A DNA stretch of 49,283 nt, taken from an uncultured Lachnospiraceae bacterium (GTDB lineage Bacteria; Bacillota; Clostridia; Lachnospirales; Lachnospiraceae). The DNA lies in the NCBI GenBank assembly GCA_905234525.1, contig CAJOIL010000001.1:37992-87274 (forward strand), written 5' to 3'. A program made the translations under genes and the position numbers. How positions within the stretch are numbered: position 1 is the first letter of the stretch; every line of letters starts with the position of its first letter. Positions 17,933-28,265 of the stretch are shown piece after piece. Below the pieces are notes generated by a model that was not told where the DNA came from, ran no database searches, and worked only from the letters and a program-made list of their open reading frames with translations.

Positions 17933-18919
17933 GTGAGTGACGTATTATCTCAATCCGAGATAGATAATCTGCTACAAGCACTTAGCTCCGGCGAAATTGA
18001 TGCCGAGGAGATGAAAAGCAATAGTTCTGAGAAGCAGGTTAAGGATTACGACTTTGCGCGTCCTTCCAAGTTCTCTAAGGAGCACCTCAGAACATTAGAG
18101 ATAATATTTGAACATTACGGCAGACTGTTGTCAACCAATTTGCCTGTATATCTTCGTAAGAATGTTCAGGTAGAGGTTATGAACTCAGAAGCCGTTACAT
18201 ATATGGAGTTCTCTAATGCGTTGTCTAACCCGGTTTTGCTTGGCATAGTTGATTTTGCTCCACTTGAGGGCAACATTATTATGGAGATGGCTTCTAAGCT
18301 TGGATATGCTATAGTAGACCGTATGCTTGGAGGAGAAGGAGAACCGCTTGATAAGGTTCGAGATTTCTCAGAGATTGAGCTATCGATTGTTGAGAGAATA
18401 ATGATAGCGTGTATTGAACTACTCCGTGAGCCGTGGGCTAACGTGGTTGATGTAGTTCCGAGACTTGAGAGGATTGAGACCAACTCTCAGTTCGCACAGA
18501 TTATCTCTCCTTCAGAGATGATAGCCATTGTTACGGTTAATATCAAGATTGGTGAAGTGGAAGGACTTATGAACGTCTGCTTGCCATATATTACGTTAGA
18601 GCCGGTTATGGATAAGTTGAATACTAAGTTTTGGTATTCTAATATGCAGGAGAGAGAAGACTTCGAATACAAGGAGAACATCGAAGCACTTATATCTAAG
18701 GCGGCAATACCGGTCAAGGCAGTACTTGGTAATAACGCAATATCTGTTGGTGATTTCGGAGCACTTCAACCGGGTGATATAATAAGACTAGACACCAAGG
18801 TTGATAATGAGCTTGATATATATGTAGGAGACATGAAGAAATTCACTGCATTACCGGGTTCATCCGGTAAGAATTATGCTGTACGTATAACAACTGTTAT
18901 CAGGGAGGAAGAAGAATGA
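17933..18919 (+). CDS. fliM: flagellar motor switch protein FliM
   Basis: MSDVLSQSEIDNLLQAL...YDFARPSKFSKEHLRTLEIIFEHYGRLLSTNL; GTG start. Confidence 0.97.
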   Translation: MSDVLSQSEIDNLLQALSSGEIDAEEMKSNSSEKQVKDYDFARPSKFSKEHLRTLEIIFEHYGRLLSTNLPVYLRKNVQVEVMNSEAVTYMEFSNALSNPVLLGIVDFAPLEGNIIMEMASKLGYAIVDRMLGGEGEPLDKVRDFSEIELSIVERIMIACIELLREPWANVVDVVPRLERIETNSQFAQIISPSEMIAIVTVNIKIGEVEGLMNVCLPYITLEPVMDKLNTKFWYSNMQEREDFEYKENIEALISKAAIPVKAVLGNNAISVGDFGALQPGDIIRLDTKVDNELDIYVGDMKKFTALPGSSGKNYAVRITTVIREEEE

Positions 18920-20088
18920 GTGACGTCCTTTCAGAGGAGGAGATAGCTGCTTTATTTGCACAAAGTGAAGCCGGTGAAGATATAGGTGGTGGTGATACCG
19001 CTGCAACAGCCGGAGTAATTGGCGATCAGTTATCGGAAGACGAAATTGATACAATAAAAGAGATTGCCAATATCAGTATGGGTAGTGCGGCTACAACATT
19101 ATTTTCACTTGTTAACAATAAGGTTGATATCTCGATACCGACGCCTACCTTAGCGACATGGAATGATATCATCGAAGAATACGATAAGCCGTGTGTACTT
19201 ATTAAGATATCATACACTAAGGGACTTAACGGAAGTAATATTCTTGTTTTGTCTGAGCATGATGTTAAAGTAATTACCGACCTTATGATGGGTGGCGACG
19301 GCACCAACCTCGATGGTGAGTTGGGTGAGATTCACTTAAGTGCTATTAGTGAAGCGATGAATCAGATGATGGGCTCAAGCGCAACATCCTTATCGCAGAT
19401 GCTTGATATGATGGTTGATATCAGTCCGCCGTCATCTGATTTGATAGATTTACATGAATCAGCAGACGGTGGTGAGATAGATGCATTCCTTAAGGAGACA
19501 TTTGTCAAGATATCATTTAAATTGCAGATTGGGGATTTGGTTGACAGTTTCCTGATGCAATTATATCCGGTACCTTTAGTTAAGGAAATGGTATCAGCCG
19601 TCAGAGGTAATATGGAATCTGATTCTGATTCCACTGTCAATGATGTATCGGCTGCAAGTGCTGCAGAACCTGCGCCTGCACCTGCACCCGAGCCGGCACC
19701 TGCGCCGGCACCACAGGCAGCGCCTCCACCACAGGCTGCACCGCCACCACAGGCTGCGCCGATGCCGATGATGGCACCGCCACCGCAGCAACCGGTCAAT
19801 GTGCAACCGGCTCAGTTCCAACCATTTGCCGGAACTTATCCTACTGCGTTGCAACCGGAGAATATCGACTTAATTATGGATGTGCCGTTAGAGGTTACAG
19901 TTGAGCTTGGAAGGACCCATAAGTCGATACAAGAGATTCTCGATTTTGCACCCGGTACTATCTTAGAGCTTAACAAGATAGCGGGTGAGCCGATAGATGT
20001 ATTAGTCAATGGCAAGTATGTTGCCAAAGGCGAAGTAGTAGTTATTGAAGAATCCTTTGGTATTAGAATTACCGAAATTATGAAATAA
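18916..20088 (+). CDS. fliY: flagellar motor switch phosphatase FliY (CheC-like + FliN domain)
   Basis: MSDVLSEEEIAALF..., CheC-like region, Pro/Ala linker, FliN C-terminus VPLEVTVELGRTHKSIQEILDFAPGTILELNKIAGEPIDVLVNGKYVAKGEVVVIEESFGIRI; 4-nt overlap with fliM. Confidence 0.96.
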   Translation: MSDVLSEEEIAALFAQSEAGEDIGGGDTAATAGVIGDQLSEDEIDTIKEIANISMGSAATTLFSLVNNKVDISIPTPTLATWNDIIEEYDKPCVLIKISYTKGLNGSNILVLSEHDVKVITDLMMGGDGTNLDGELGEIHLSAISEAMNQMMGSSATSLSQMLDMMVDISPPSSDLIDLHESADGGEIDAFLKETFVKISFKLQIGDLVDSFLMQLYPVPLVKEMVSAVRGNMESDSDSTVNDVSAASAAEPAPAPAPEPAPAPAPQAAPPPQAAPPPQAAPMPMMAPPPQQPVNVQPAQFQPFAGTYPTALQPENIDLIMDVPLEVTVELGRTHKSIQEILDFAPGTILELNKIAGEPIDVLVNGKYVAKGEVVVIEESFGIRITEIMK

Positions 20089-20106
20089 TTTTAAGGAGAG
20101 TAGAAA

Positions 20107-20469
20107 ATGGCAAAGAATATTTTAATTTGTGATGATGCTGCATTTATGAGGATGATGATTAAGGATATTCTCACTAAGAATGGCTACAATGTTGTAGGCG
20201 AGGCTGAGAATGGTCTTAAGGCTATTGATGCATATCAAGAGCACAATCCGGATCTTGTTCTTATGGATATTACAATGCCTGAGATGGATGGTATTGATGC
20301 ACTCAAGGGTATCAGAGAGAAGGACCCTAATGCATGTGTTATCATGTGTTCTGCTATGGGACAGCAGGCAATGGTTATTGAAGCAATTCAATCCGGCGCT
20401 AAAGACTTCATCGTTAAACCATTCCAGGCAGAGCGTGTGTTAGAGGCTGTTAAGAAGGTAATAGGATAG
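20107..20469 (+). CDS. cheY: chemotaxis response regulator CheY
   Basis: ILICDDAAFMRMMIKDIL...LVLMDITMPEMDGIDAL...KPFQAERV. Confidence 0.96.
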   Translation: MAKNILICDDAAFMRMMIKDILTKNGYNVVGEAENGLKAIDAYQEHNPDLVLMDITMPEMDGIDALKGIREKDPNACVIMCSAMGQQAMVIEAIQSGAKDFIVKPFQAERVLEAVKKVIG

Positions 20470-20476
20470 TAATCAG

Positions 20477-20848
20477 ATGATTTCGACAAGCCAGAGCTTC
20501 TTTCAGTTAATCATTGTATTGATATGCTTTGTCGGTGTTTTGGCACTCGCATATTTTACAACAAGATGGCTGGCTAACTATCAGAAGGGACGCTCGTATA
20601 ATAAGAATCTCAAGATAATTGAGACAATAAAGCTTTCCCCTGACAAATATGTCCAGATTGTATCTTGTGGCAAGGATCGTTATCTTATTTTGGGGCTATC
20701 CAAGAATGAGGTGACATTACTTGGAGAGATGACAGCCGATGAATTAATTGAGCTGGATCCCGTAGTGCCTGATAATAATGAGAATAAATCAGGTAATACT
20801 ACTACGACATTCAGTCAGATTATTGACAAAATGAAAACCAAGAAATAG
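20477..20848 (+). CDS. fliO: flagellar biosynthesis protein FliO
   Basis: Short TM protein between cheY and fliP; RYLILGLSKNEVTLLGE FliO-like. Confidence 0.88.
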   Translation: MISTSQSFFQLIIVLICFVGVLALAYFTTRWLANYQKGRSYNKNLKIIETIKLSPDKYVQIVSCGKDRYLILGLSKNEVTLLGEMTADELIELDPVVPDNNENKSGNTTTTFSQIIDKMKTKK

Positions 20849-20858
20849 GTAGACCGCG

Positions 20859-21680
20859 ATGAGTAAGTGGAAGAAAATATATTGCATTTCAAGTATTATT
20901 TGCTTGATTATTGCGATTAGTATCGGCTGTGCATTACTGTTTACTGATACAGCTTATGCAACTGAATATGGGGCTACGGCTAATGCGCCTAATGCAAGTA
21001 ATCAGAGGACTGCAACCGGTACCGGATTTACCTTATCCTTCGATGGAGACACCGGTTCCCTTTCTGCAACAGTAGAGATGTTTCTTGTTCTGACGGTTAT
21101 TGCGTTAGCACCTTCAATTCTTGTAATGCTTACCAGTTTTACAAGAATTATTGTTGTATTACACTTTACAAGGACAGCGCTCGGAACACAGACCTCTCCA
21201 CCTAATCAGGTTATGATCGGGTTGGCATTGTTCCTTACGGTTTTTATAATGTGGCCAACCTTTTCGACGATATATTCAGATGCAATTCAGCCGCTCGACA
21301 ATGGAGAGATTACACAGGAAGAAGCATTAGACAAAGCAGAGAAGCCACTTCGTGACTTTATGTATGGTCAGACGCAGACCAAGGATCTTAATCTTTTTGC
21401 GGAGATATCCAATACGACGTATGAAGATTATGATGACATACCGTTTACTGTTCTTGTTCCGAGCTTTATACTAAGTGAACTCAGAACATCATTTATAATA
21501 GGTTTTTTGATTTATATTCCGTTTATTGTTATTGATATGGTAGTTTCATCGGTGCTTATGTCGATGGGTATGATGATGCTACCGCCAACCACTATATCAT
21601 TGCCGTTTAAGATATTGCTTTTCATTTTGGCTGATGGTTGGAATCTTGTTATCGGAAGTCTTGTTAAGACGTTTTATTAG
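20859..21680 (+). CDS. fliP: flagellar type III export protein FliP
   Basis: LAPSILVMLTSFTRIIVVLHFTRTALGTQTSPPNQVMIGLALFLTVFIM. Confidence 0.97.
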   Translation: MSKWKKIYCISSIICLIIAISIGCALLFTDTAYATEYGATANAPNASNQRTATGTGFTLSFDGDTGSLSATVEMFLVLTVIALAPSILVMLTSFTRIIVVLHFTRTALGTQTSPPNQVMIGLALFLTVFIMWPTFSTIYSDAIQPLDNGEITQEEALDKAEKPLRDFMYGQTQTKDLNLFAEISNTTYEDYDDIPFTVLVPSFILSELRTSFIIGFLIYIPFIVIDMVVSSVLMSMGMMMLPPTTISLPFKILLFILADGWNLVIGSLVKTFY

Positions 21681-21730
21681 CAAACGGTTTCGTTATACAG
21701 TAATAATATTTTGAATGTTGAGGTGAGACT

Positions 21731-22000
21731 ATGACAGAGGGAGTTGTTCTTGATATTATGAGGGAAGGCTTGTACAATGTGATAATTTGTTCAGCCCCCA
21801 TACTCTTGATTTCGCTTGTTGTTGGTTTGGTAATAAGTATTTTTCAGACAGTTACATCCATTCAGGAACAGACGTTAACTTTCGTGCCTAAGATAGTCAG
21901 TGTATTCTTGGGAATAATAGTTTTCGGATCATGGATAGCTAACAACTTAACAGGCTTTATGAATAATCTTTGGTCCAATTTCAGCTTATATTTAGGCTAG
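21731..22000 (+). CDS. fliQ: flagellar export protein FliQ
   Basis: VVGLVISIFQTVTSIQEQTLTFVPKI. Confidence 0.96.
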   Translation: MTEGVVLDIMREGLYNVIICSAPILLISLVVGLVISIFQTVTSIQEQTLTFVPKIVSVFLGIIVFGSWIANNLTGFMNNLWSNFSLYLG

Positions 22001-22004
22001 GAAG

Positions 22005-22793
22005 ATGATTAATGCGACATTTAGTTTAAATAATTTTGAATATTTTTTGCTTATACTTACGAGAGTGTCGGCTTTTGTATTTGTTGCACCGTTTTTTGGC
22101 GATCGAAGTGTTCCGGCTCGCGTTAAGGTTGGACTTTCGGTGTTTGTATCAATCTTGGTCTATTATGGTGTTTCGCCGACCATGCAGACCTATTCTACGA
22201 CACTTGGCTATAGTTTTTTGATTTTGATTGAGGGAATTACAGGCTTACTTATCGGTTTTATGGCCAATATCTGTAGTTCCATTATTACTTTTGCGGGTAC
22301 TATGGTCGATATGCATGTCGGCTTGTCTATGGCTCAAGAGTATAACCAACAGCTGCAGACACAGGTGTCTGTATCGGGTGAATTATATTATTATTTTATA
22401 ATGCTGCTTTTGATTATTTCAAATATGCATCATTATATATTGCAAGCATTGATTGATTCATTCTCGGTTATTAATTTAGGTGGGGCATCTATTAATGCTG
22501 AGAATATGATTACACAAAGCATTTCCTTTATTACGGATTTGTTTATAATTGCATTTAGAATTACCTTGCCTATATTCGCATGTGTAATGATTCTTAACTG
22601 TGTACTTGGTGTAATGGCCAAGGTTGCGCCACAGATGAACATGTTTGCTGTAGGTATTCAAATTAAAGTGTTGGTTGGTTTTGCTGTAATGTTTCTTACG
22701 ATATTCTTACTGCCGGATATCGCTGATTTTATTTTCAAAGAGATTAAGAATATGACCACGCTAACGATTAATAATTTGACACCGGGGACATAA
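22005..22793 (+). CDS. fliR: flagellar export protein FliR
   Basis: LTRVSAFVFVAPFFGDRSVPARVKVGLSV; position after fliQ. Confidence 0.95.
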   Translation: MINATFSLNNFEYFLLILTRVSAFVFVAPFFGDRSVPARVKVGLSVFVSILVYYGVSPTMQTYSTTLGYSFLILIEGITGLLIGFMANICSSIITFAGTMVDMHVGLSMAQEYNQQLQTQVSVSGELYYYFIMLLLIISNMHHYILQALIDSFSVINLGGASINAENMITQSISFITDLFIIAFRITLPIFACVMILNCVLGVMAKVAPQMNMFAVGIQIKVLVGFAVMFLTIFLLPDIADFIFKEIKNMTTLTINNLTPGT

Positions 22794-22796
22794 CAC

Positions 22797-23936
22797 ATGG
22801 AAGTCTCATATACTGACAATAAATTATTATTACAATATAATTTGCAATTCTTCGCTAAAGACGGCGACGGCGGAGAGAAGACAGAGCCTGCAACCTCTAA
22901 GAAGCTTGAGAAGGCTCGTGAGGAAGGACAGGTTGCTCGAAGCCAAGAGTTGGGCAACGCTGCAGGATTGTTGGTGCTGTTTATTACGCTTAGGGTTTTT
23001 ATTTCCTTTCTCGGAGAGAGGATGGTGGGGACATTTACTCACATCTTTCAACTGATACCCGAGATTGTTGCAACAGACAGAAAGGGATTGTCGTTAACTA
23101 CAGTCAGCTACGTAATATTGGATAGCATAATACAGATGGTTATTATGTGTGCACCTTTTTTTGCGATTGGCTTTGTAGTTGCAATTATCATCAATATTGT
23201 TCAAGTCAAATGGAAAATTACACTTAAGCCCCTAAGGCCTAAGCTATCTAAGTTTAATCCGATTAATGGATTTAAGAGAATTTTTTCTAAGCAGTCACTT
23301 TTTAATTTGGCACTTTCGATGGTAAAGATAGCGCTTATTTTTTATATAGCGTATTCCGTTCTTGAGGATCATGCCAATGAAATGTTTATACTGTATGACT
23401 TAGGACTATGGCAGGCAGTGGCGTTAATAGGTGACATAATACTTGATGTGGGACTTCGCATTGCACTTGTATATATTGTCGTCGGAATAGCGGATTATAT
23501 CTTTCAGAGACATAAGTTCAATGAAGATATGAAGATGACTAAAAAAGAGATTAAAGACGAATACAAGGATGCAGAAGGAGACCCTGCCATTAAGGGACAA
23601 CAAAAGCAAAGGATGCGTGAAGCATCAATGCGGCGTATGATGCAGGATGTCCCCAAAGCAGATGTTGTTATTACTAACCCGACGCATTTAGCTGTTGCTA
23701 TAATGTATAATCCGGGAGAAACGGGTGCACCTGTTGTGGTAGCTAAGGGTGCAGATTTCTTGGCAGAGAGAATTAAGGAAGAAGCTATTAAGCATCATAT
23801 ACTTATCAGAGAGAACGTATTTGTGGCAAGAAGCTTATATGCGACCTGCGATATCGGTGAAGAGATTCCGCCCGAGATGTACGAAGTAGTTGCAACAATT
23901 CTTGCAGACCTTGCTAAATTCAGGAACTCTGTATAG
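22797..23936 (+). CDS. flhB: flagellar export switch protein FlhB
   Basis: GGEKTEPATSKKLEKAREEGQVARSQEL; NPTH autocleavage motif (VVITNPTHLAVAI). Confidence 0.97.
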   Translation: MEVSYTDNKLLLQYNLQFFAKDGDGGEKTEPATSKKLEKAREEGQVARSQELGNAAGLLVLFITLRVFISFLGERMVGTFTHIFQLIPEIVATDRKGLSLTTVSYVILDSIIQMVIMCAPFFAIGFVVAIIINIVQVKWKITLKPLRPKLSKFNPINGFKRIFSKQSLFNLALSMVKIALIFYIAYSVLEDHANEMFILYDLGLWQAVALIGDIILDVGLRIALVYIVVGIADYIFQRHKFNEDMKMTKKEIKDEYKDAEGDPAIKGQQKQRMREASMRRMMQDVPKADVVITNPTHLAVAIMYNPGETGAPVVVAKGADFLAERIKEEAIKHHILIRENVFVARSLYATCDIGEEIPPEMYEVVATILADLAKFRNSV

Positions 23937-23969
23937 ATATTTTGATTATTATAAGAAAGGAGGAATAGT

Positions 23970-26030
23970 ATGGGTTTTGCTGTTAAAAAAACAGACTTAG
24001 CCATTGCAATTTATTTGCTTGCGGCTGTAATTTTTTTCATAATTCCTATTCCTTCATTCTTACTTGATGTAATGCTTGCCGTTAATATTTCGATGGCACT
24101 TGTTATTCTGATGAATGTTTTGTTCGTTAAGGAAGTACTTGATATGTCTTTCTTTCCGACGTTGCTTTTGTTTACAACAATTTTCAGAATATCTCTTAAT
24201 GTATCATCAACAAGACTTATCTTAACTACAGGCTCTCCGGGTAACGTAGTAGAGACATTCGGCTCATTCGTCGGTGGAGGTAATCTTATTATCGGTGCTA
24301 TTGTATTTATAGTACTTATTATCATTCAGTTTATGGTAATCAATAAAGGTTCCGAGCGTGTAGCTGAGGTTTCAGCAAGATTTACACTTGATGCTATGCC
24401 CGGTAAGCAGATGGCTATAGATGCCGACCTTAATACCGGAGCAATTACAGACGAAGAAGCAAAGGAAAAGCGTCAAAAGATTCAGGATGAATCAAGCTTC
24501 TTTGGTTCTATGGACGGTGCTACGAAGTATGTAAAGGGAGATGCGACTGCCGGTCTAATTATTACATTTATCAACTTCATCGGTGGAACAGCGATGGGTA
24601 TGATTAATAATGGACAGAGCATTACCGAGGCATTACAGCAATATGGTATACTTACAATCGGTGATGGTCTTACGGCTCAGATTCCTTCACTTCTTATTTC
24701 GCTCTCAACAGGTATTCTTGTAACCAAGGGTGCTAAGGAGAACGAAGAGTTTTCAGATACTCTTATTAAGCAGCTGTTCGGTATTCCCAAGGTGCTTTTT
24801 ATCGTCGGTGGAGTTTTGATTGGATTGGGTGTTGTAACACCTCTTAATATTTTCTTGTTTGGCGGCTTTGGTGCAGCATTTATTGTTGCCGGATTGTCTA
24901 TACAGAAGACTATAGGTCAGGAGACGATAGAGGAAGAGGTCCTGCAAGAGGAGACGGAGGCGGAAGAGATACGAAAACCGGAGAATGTCGTCTCGCTTTT
25001 GTCTGTCGACCCGATAGAATTGGAGTTCGGATACGGTATTATTCCGCTTGCTGATGTCAATCAGGGCGGTGATTTACTTGACCGTGTTGTTATGATTAGG
25101 AGACAGATTGCGCTTGAGCTTGGTACCGTTGTGCCCATAATTCGTCTTCGTGATAATATTCAGCTTAATCCGAGTCAGTATATAATCAAGATTAAGGGTA
25201 TTCAGGTAGCGGAAGGCGAGATAATGTTTGATCATTATATGGCTATGAATCCCGGCTATATTGAAGAAGAGATTGCCGGAATTCCTACGACAGAGCCTTC
25301 ATTCGGATTACCTGCACTGTGGATTACGGAATCTCAGCGTGAGATGGCTGAGAGCTTGGGCTATACTGTTGTTGACCCGCCTTCAATTATTGCAACACAT
25401 CTTACCGAGGTTATCAGAAGCCATATTGCTGAGCTTCTTACAAGACAAGATGTTCAGAATCTTATTGACAATCTTAAGGAGACTAATCCTGCTGTTGTGG
25501 AAGAGCTTACACCGAAGCTTCTTGGACTTGGTGAGGTTCAGAAGGTATTACAGAATCTCCTTATGGAAGGAATTTCGATTAGAGATTTGTTGTCTATTTT
25601 TGAGATATTGGCTGATAGGGCTTCAACTACAAGAGATACTGATGTACTTACCGAATATGTTCGCCAGGGACTTAAGCCGGCAATTTCCGGCAAGTACTTT
25701 GTACCTAATGAGAAGACTGATGTTGTTACATTAGATCCTAAGGTTGAACAAGAGATTATGGGCTCTATTAAGCAGACAGAGCAGGGCGCATATCTTACAT
25801 TGGACCCCGAGACTATCCGTAAAATAATGGACTCAACCGGTGAACAAATCAAGAAGCTTGAGGATGTAGGTAAGATGCCTATTGTTGTATGTTCGCCAAT
25901 AGTCAGAATGTACTATAAGAAGATGACGGAGGAATACTTTAAGGATTTAATAGTAGTATCGTTTAGCGAAATAGAATCCAATGTTGAATTACAGTCAGTT
26001 GGGATGGTGACTTTAGATAATGACAATTAA
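23970..26030 (+). CDS. flhA: flagellar export protein FlhA
   Basis: LLLFTTIFRISLNVSSTRLILT...RFTLDAMPGKQMAIDADLN. Confidence 0.97.
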   Translation: MGFAVKKTDLAIAIYLLAAVIFFIIPIPSFLLDVMLAVNISMALVILMNVLFVKEVLDMSFFPTLLLFTTIFRISLNVSSTRLILTTGSPGNVVETFGSFVGGGNLIIGAIVFIVLIIIQFMVINKGSERVAEVSARFTLDAMPGKQMAIDADLNTGAITDEEAKEKRQKIQDESSFFGSMDGATKYVKGDATAGLIITFINFIGGTAMGMINNGQSITEALQQYGILTIGDGLTAQIPSLLISLSTGILVTKGAKENEEFSDTLIKQLFGIPKVLFIVGGVLIGLGVVTPLNIFLFGGFGAAFIVAGLSIQKTIGQETIEEEVLQEETEAEEIRKPENVVSLLSVDPIELEFGYGIIPLADVNQGGDLLDRVVMIRRQIALELGTVVPIIRLRDNIQLNPSQYIIKIKGIQVAEGEIMFDHYMAMNPGYIEEEIAGIPTTEPSFGLPALWITESQREMAESLGYTVVDPPSIIATHLTEVIRSHIAELLTRQDVQNLIDNLKETNPAVVEELTPKLLGLGEVQKVLQNLLMEGISIRDLLSIFEILADRASTTRDTDVLTEYVRQGLKPAISGKYFVPNEKTDVVTLDPKVEQEIMGSIKQTEQGAYLTLDPETIRKIMDSTGEQIKKLEDVGKMPIVVCSPIVRMYYKKMTEEYFKDLIVVSFSEIESNVELQSVGMVTLDNDN

Positions 26031-27309
26031 GAAATATCAAGGCAATACAAAAGAAGAAGCTATCGAGTTAGCCAAGAAGGAATTGGGCGCTGACGCAGAG
26101 ATTATGAATGTCGAAGAGAAGAAATCCGGTGGATTCTTAGGCCTCGGCAAAAAGGTTGTATTTGAAATTACAGCGATGGTTGATGAGGAAGTGGGTCGTT
26201 TTAATGCTGTAGCAGATCAAGACATCAAGATGTCATACGATAGAAGCGAAGAAGAGAATGAGCTTGCTAAGACAAAGCAACAATTTGCTGAATTAAGTAA
26301 AATCTTCAGAGAGAATGAGAATAAAGGATTAAGACCTGCTGAGGCAGTAAAGCCGGAGCCTACAGTTAATGCTGCAAAGCCGTCACCGACGGTTAATACT
26401 CTAAAGCCTGAGCCTGCCGTTAATGCTGTAAAGTCAGAGCCTGTAGCTGATGTGGTTAAGCCTAAGCCGGAGGCTGATGCTGTTAAGATTGAGCCTGCTG
26501 TAGATATGAGTGGCGCCAATCACAAGTTCGTCAGGACATTATATAATACACTTCTTGATAATGATATTGACGAGCGATATATTAATCAGCTGCTTGCCGA
26601 TATGGAAAAGGTATTAAAGAATAACAAGAACGTTAATTATTTGATATCCAATGTGTATCAGAAGATGATTCTTAAATTAGGACAGCCTTTAACTATTGAG
26701 CCTGCTAAGAAGGGCCCTAAGGTTGTGTTCTTCATTGGTTCAACCGGTGTCGGCAAGACAACTACGATTGCTAAGCTTGCTTCTAAGTACAAGATTGAGC
26801 TTAAGAAGGAGGTTGCGTTTGTTACAATTGATACATACAGACTTAAGGCAACCGATCAGCTGGGAGAGTATGCGTCGATTATGAAGATACCGATGTCGGT
26901 TATTTTAGAGCCTAACGAATTATCCGATAAGGTTGATAAGCTTTCCAGGTATGATTTGATTCTTGTGGATACATCGGGATTTTCTCATAAGAATAATGAG
27001 ATGCGTGATAATGTTGCGGAGCTCATTAATAATCTCGACAGCAAATACCAAAAGGAAGTGTACCTTGTATTGTCAGCCACCACAAAGTACAAGGACCTTA
27101 AGGAGATTATCGATTCATATAAAGAATTTACGGATTTCAAGATGATATTTACCAAGCTTGACGAGACTACAAACTTAGGTAATATATATAATTGTAAGCT
27201 GTATTCGGGTAACAGTCTTTCGTATGTAACCAACGGACAAAATGTACCCGATGATATAGAAGTGCTCGACACACAAAAGCTGGTTAAGCAATTATTGGGA
27301 GGCGAATAA
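26020..27309 (+). CDS. flhF: flagellar biosynthesis GTPase FlhF
   Basis: MTIKKYQGNTKEEAIELAKKELG; FFIGSTGVGKTTTIAKLA; 11-nt overlap with flhA. Confidence 0.96.
   Translation: MTIKKYQGNTKEEAIELAKKELGADAEIMNVEEKKSGGFLGLGKKVVFEITAMVDEEVGRFNAVADQDIKMSYDRSEEENELAKTKQQFAELSKIFRENENKGLRPAEAVKPEPTVNAAKPSPTVNTLKPEPAVNAVKSEPVADVVKPKPEADAVKIEPAVDMSGANHKFVRTLYNTLLDNDIDERYINQLLADMEKVLKNNKNVNYLISNVYQKMILKLGQPLTIEPAKKGPKVVFFIGSTGVGKTTTIAKLASKYKIELKKEVAFVTIDTYRLKATDQLGEYASIMKIPMSVILEPNELSDKVDKLSRYDLILVDTSGFSHKNNEMRDNVAELINNLDSKYQKEVYLVLSATTKYKDLKEIIDSYKEFTDFKMIFTKLDETTNLGNIYNCKLYSGNSLSYVTNGQNVPDDIEVLDTQKLVKQLLGGE
26347..26508 (+). repeat. six in-frame 27-nt units encoding xxKPEPxVNA-like 9-residue repeats
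   Basis: Units at 26347, 26374, 26401, 26428, 26455, 26482, each 27 nt. Confidence 0.9.
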
Positions 27310-28173
27310 ATGGATCAGGCTTATAAGCTTCGCAATATTGTTAAAGCCGAAAATCAAATAAACATTTCCAATGCCAAGGTAATAACAATTACAAGCGGCA
27401 AGGGCGGTGTCGGCAAATCTAATATGGCTGTTAATTTGGCTGTTCATTTTAGGAATATGGGCAAGAGAGTAATTATCTTTGATGCCGACTTTGGGCTTGC
27501 AAATGTTGAGGTTATGTTTGGTACCGTACCCAAATATAATTTATCCAAAGTGCTTAGCGGTGAAATGCGAATTGAAGATATTATTACTAAGGGGCCTATG
27601 GATATTGGCTTTATTTCCGGCGGCTCGGGTATAATAGGTCTTAATAATTTGGACAAAGTCCAGGTTGACTATTTGATAAGTAATCTATCAAGACTTAATG
27701 AGCTTACGGATATATTAATTATTGATACCGGTGCGGGTGTATCCGATAATGTACTTGATTTTGTTTTGTCATCTCCGGAGGTGCTTCTTGTTACAACGCC
27801 GGAGCCAAGCTCGCTTACAGACTCATATTCACTTGTTAAGGCACTCTACAAGAGTCCGGATTTCATTAAGAACGGAACGAATGTCAGGCTTGTTGCCAAC
27901 AAGGTTAATTCTAAGGAAGAAGCCATGCAGGTTTACGACAAGATTAAAACCGTTACGGATAAATTCCTTAACGGCGATATTAAATATCTTGGTATGGTGC
28001 CACAAGATTCCGCCTTGGAGAAGGCTGTCAGGAGTCAAAAAATTGTCTCAATAGTTAATCCCGGAGCCAAATCATCCAAAGCCTTTTTGGAAATAGCGGG
28101 AGAATTATTGCAAGAGAAGATTACTTACAGATGGGGAATATCGCAATTATTCAGTAGCTTTATTAACAGATGA
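27310..28173 (+). CDS. flhG: MinD-like ATPase FlhG
   Basis: VITITSGKGGVGKSNMAVNLAVHF; directly abuts flhF stop. Confidence 0.95.
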   Translation: MDQAYKLRNIVKAENQINISNAKVITITSGKGGVGKSNMAVNLAVHFRNMGKRVIIFDADFGLANVEVMFGTVPKYNLSKVLSGEMRIEDIITKGPMDIGFISGGSGIIGLNNLDKVQVDYLISNLSRLNELTDILIIDTGAGVSDNVLDFVLSSPEVLLVTTPEPSSLTDSYSLVKALYKSPDFIKNGTNVRLVANKVNSKEEAMQVYDKIKTVTDKFLNGDIKYLGMVPQDSALEKAVRSQKIVSIVNPGAKSSKAFLEIAGELLQEKITYRWGISQLFSSFINR

Positions 28174-28265
28174 TATATATATAATTACATTATATAGGTG
28201 ACATATATTATTATATTGTATAGTATTATATATAGGTGATATATAAACTATATTTGAGGGAGTAT

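Noticed and set aside
19362-19854. Antisense ORFs opposite the fliY linker (MTGCCGGGAIIG..., MQRSRISSG...)
   Set aside because: Low-complexity artefacts of the Pro/Ala codon repeats on the coding strand; no RBS
26347-26508. FlhF 27-nt units as CRISPR or mobile repeat
   Set aside because: Contiguous in-frame protein repeat with degenerate copies
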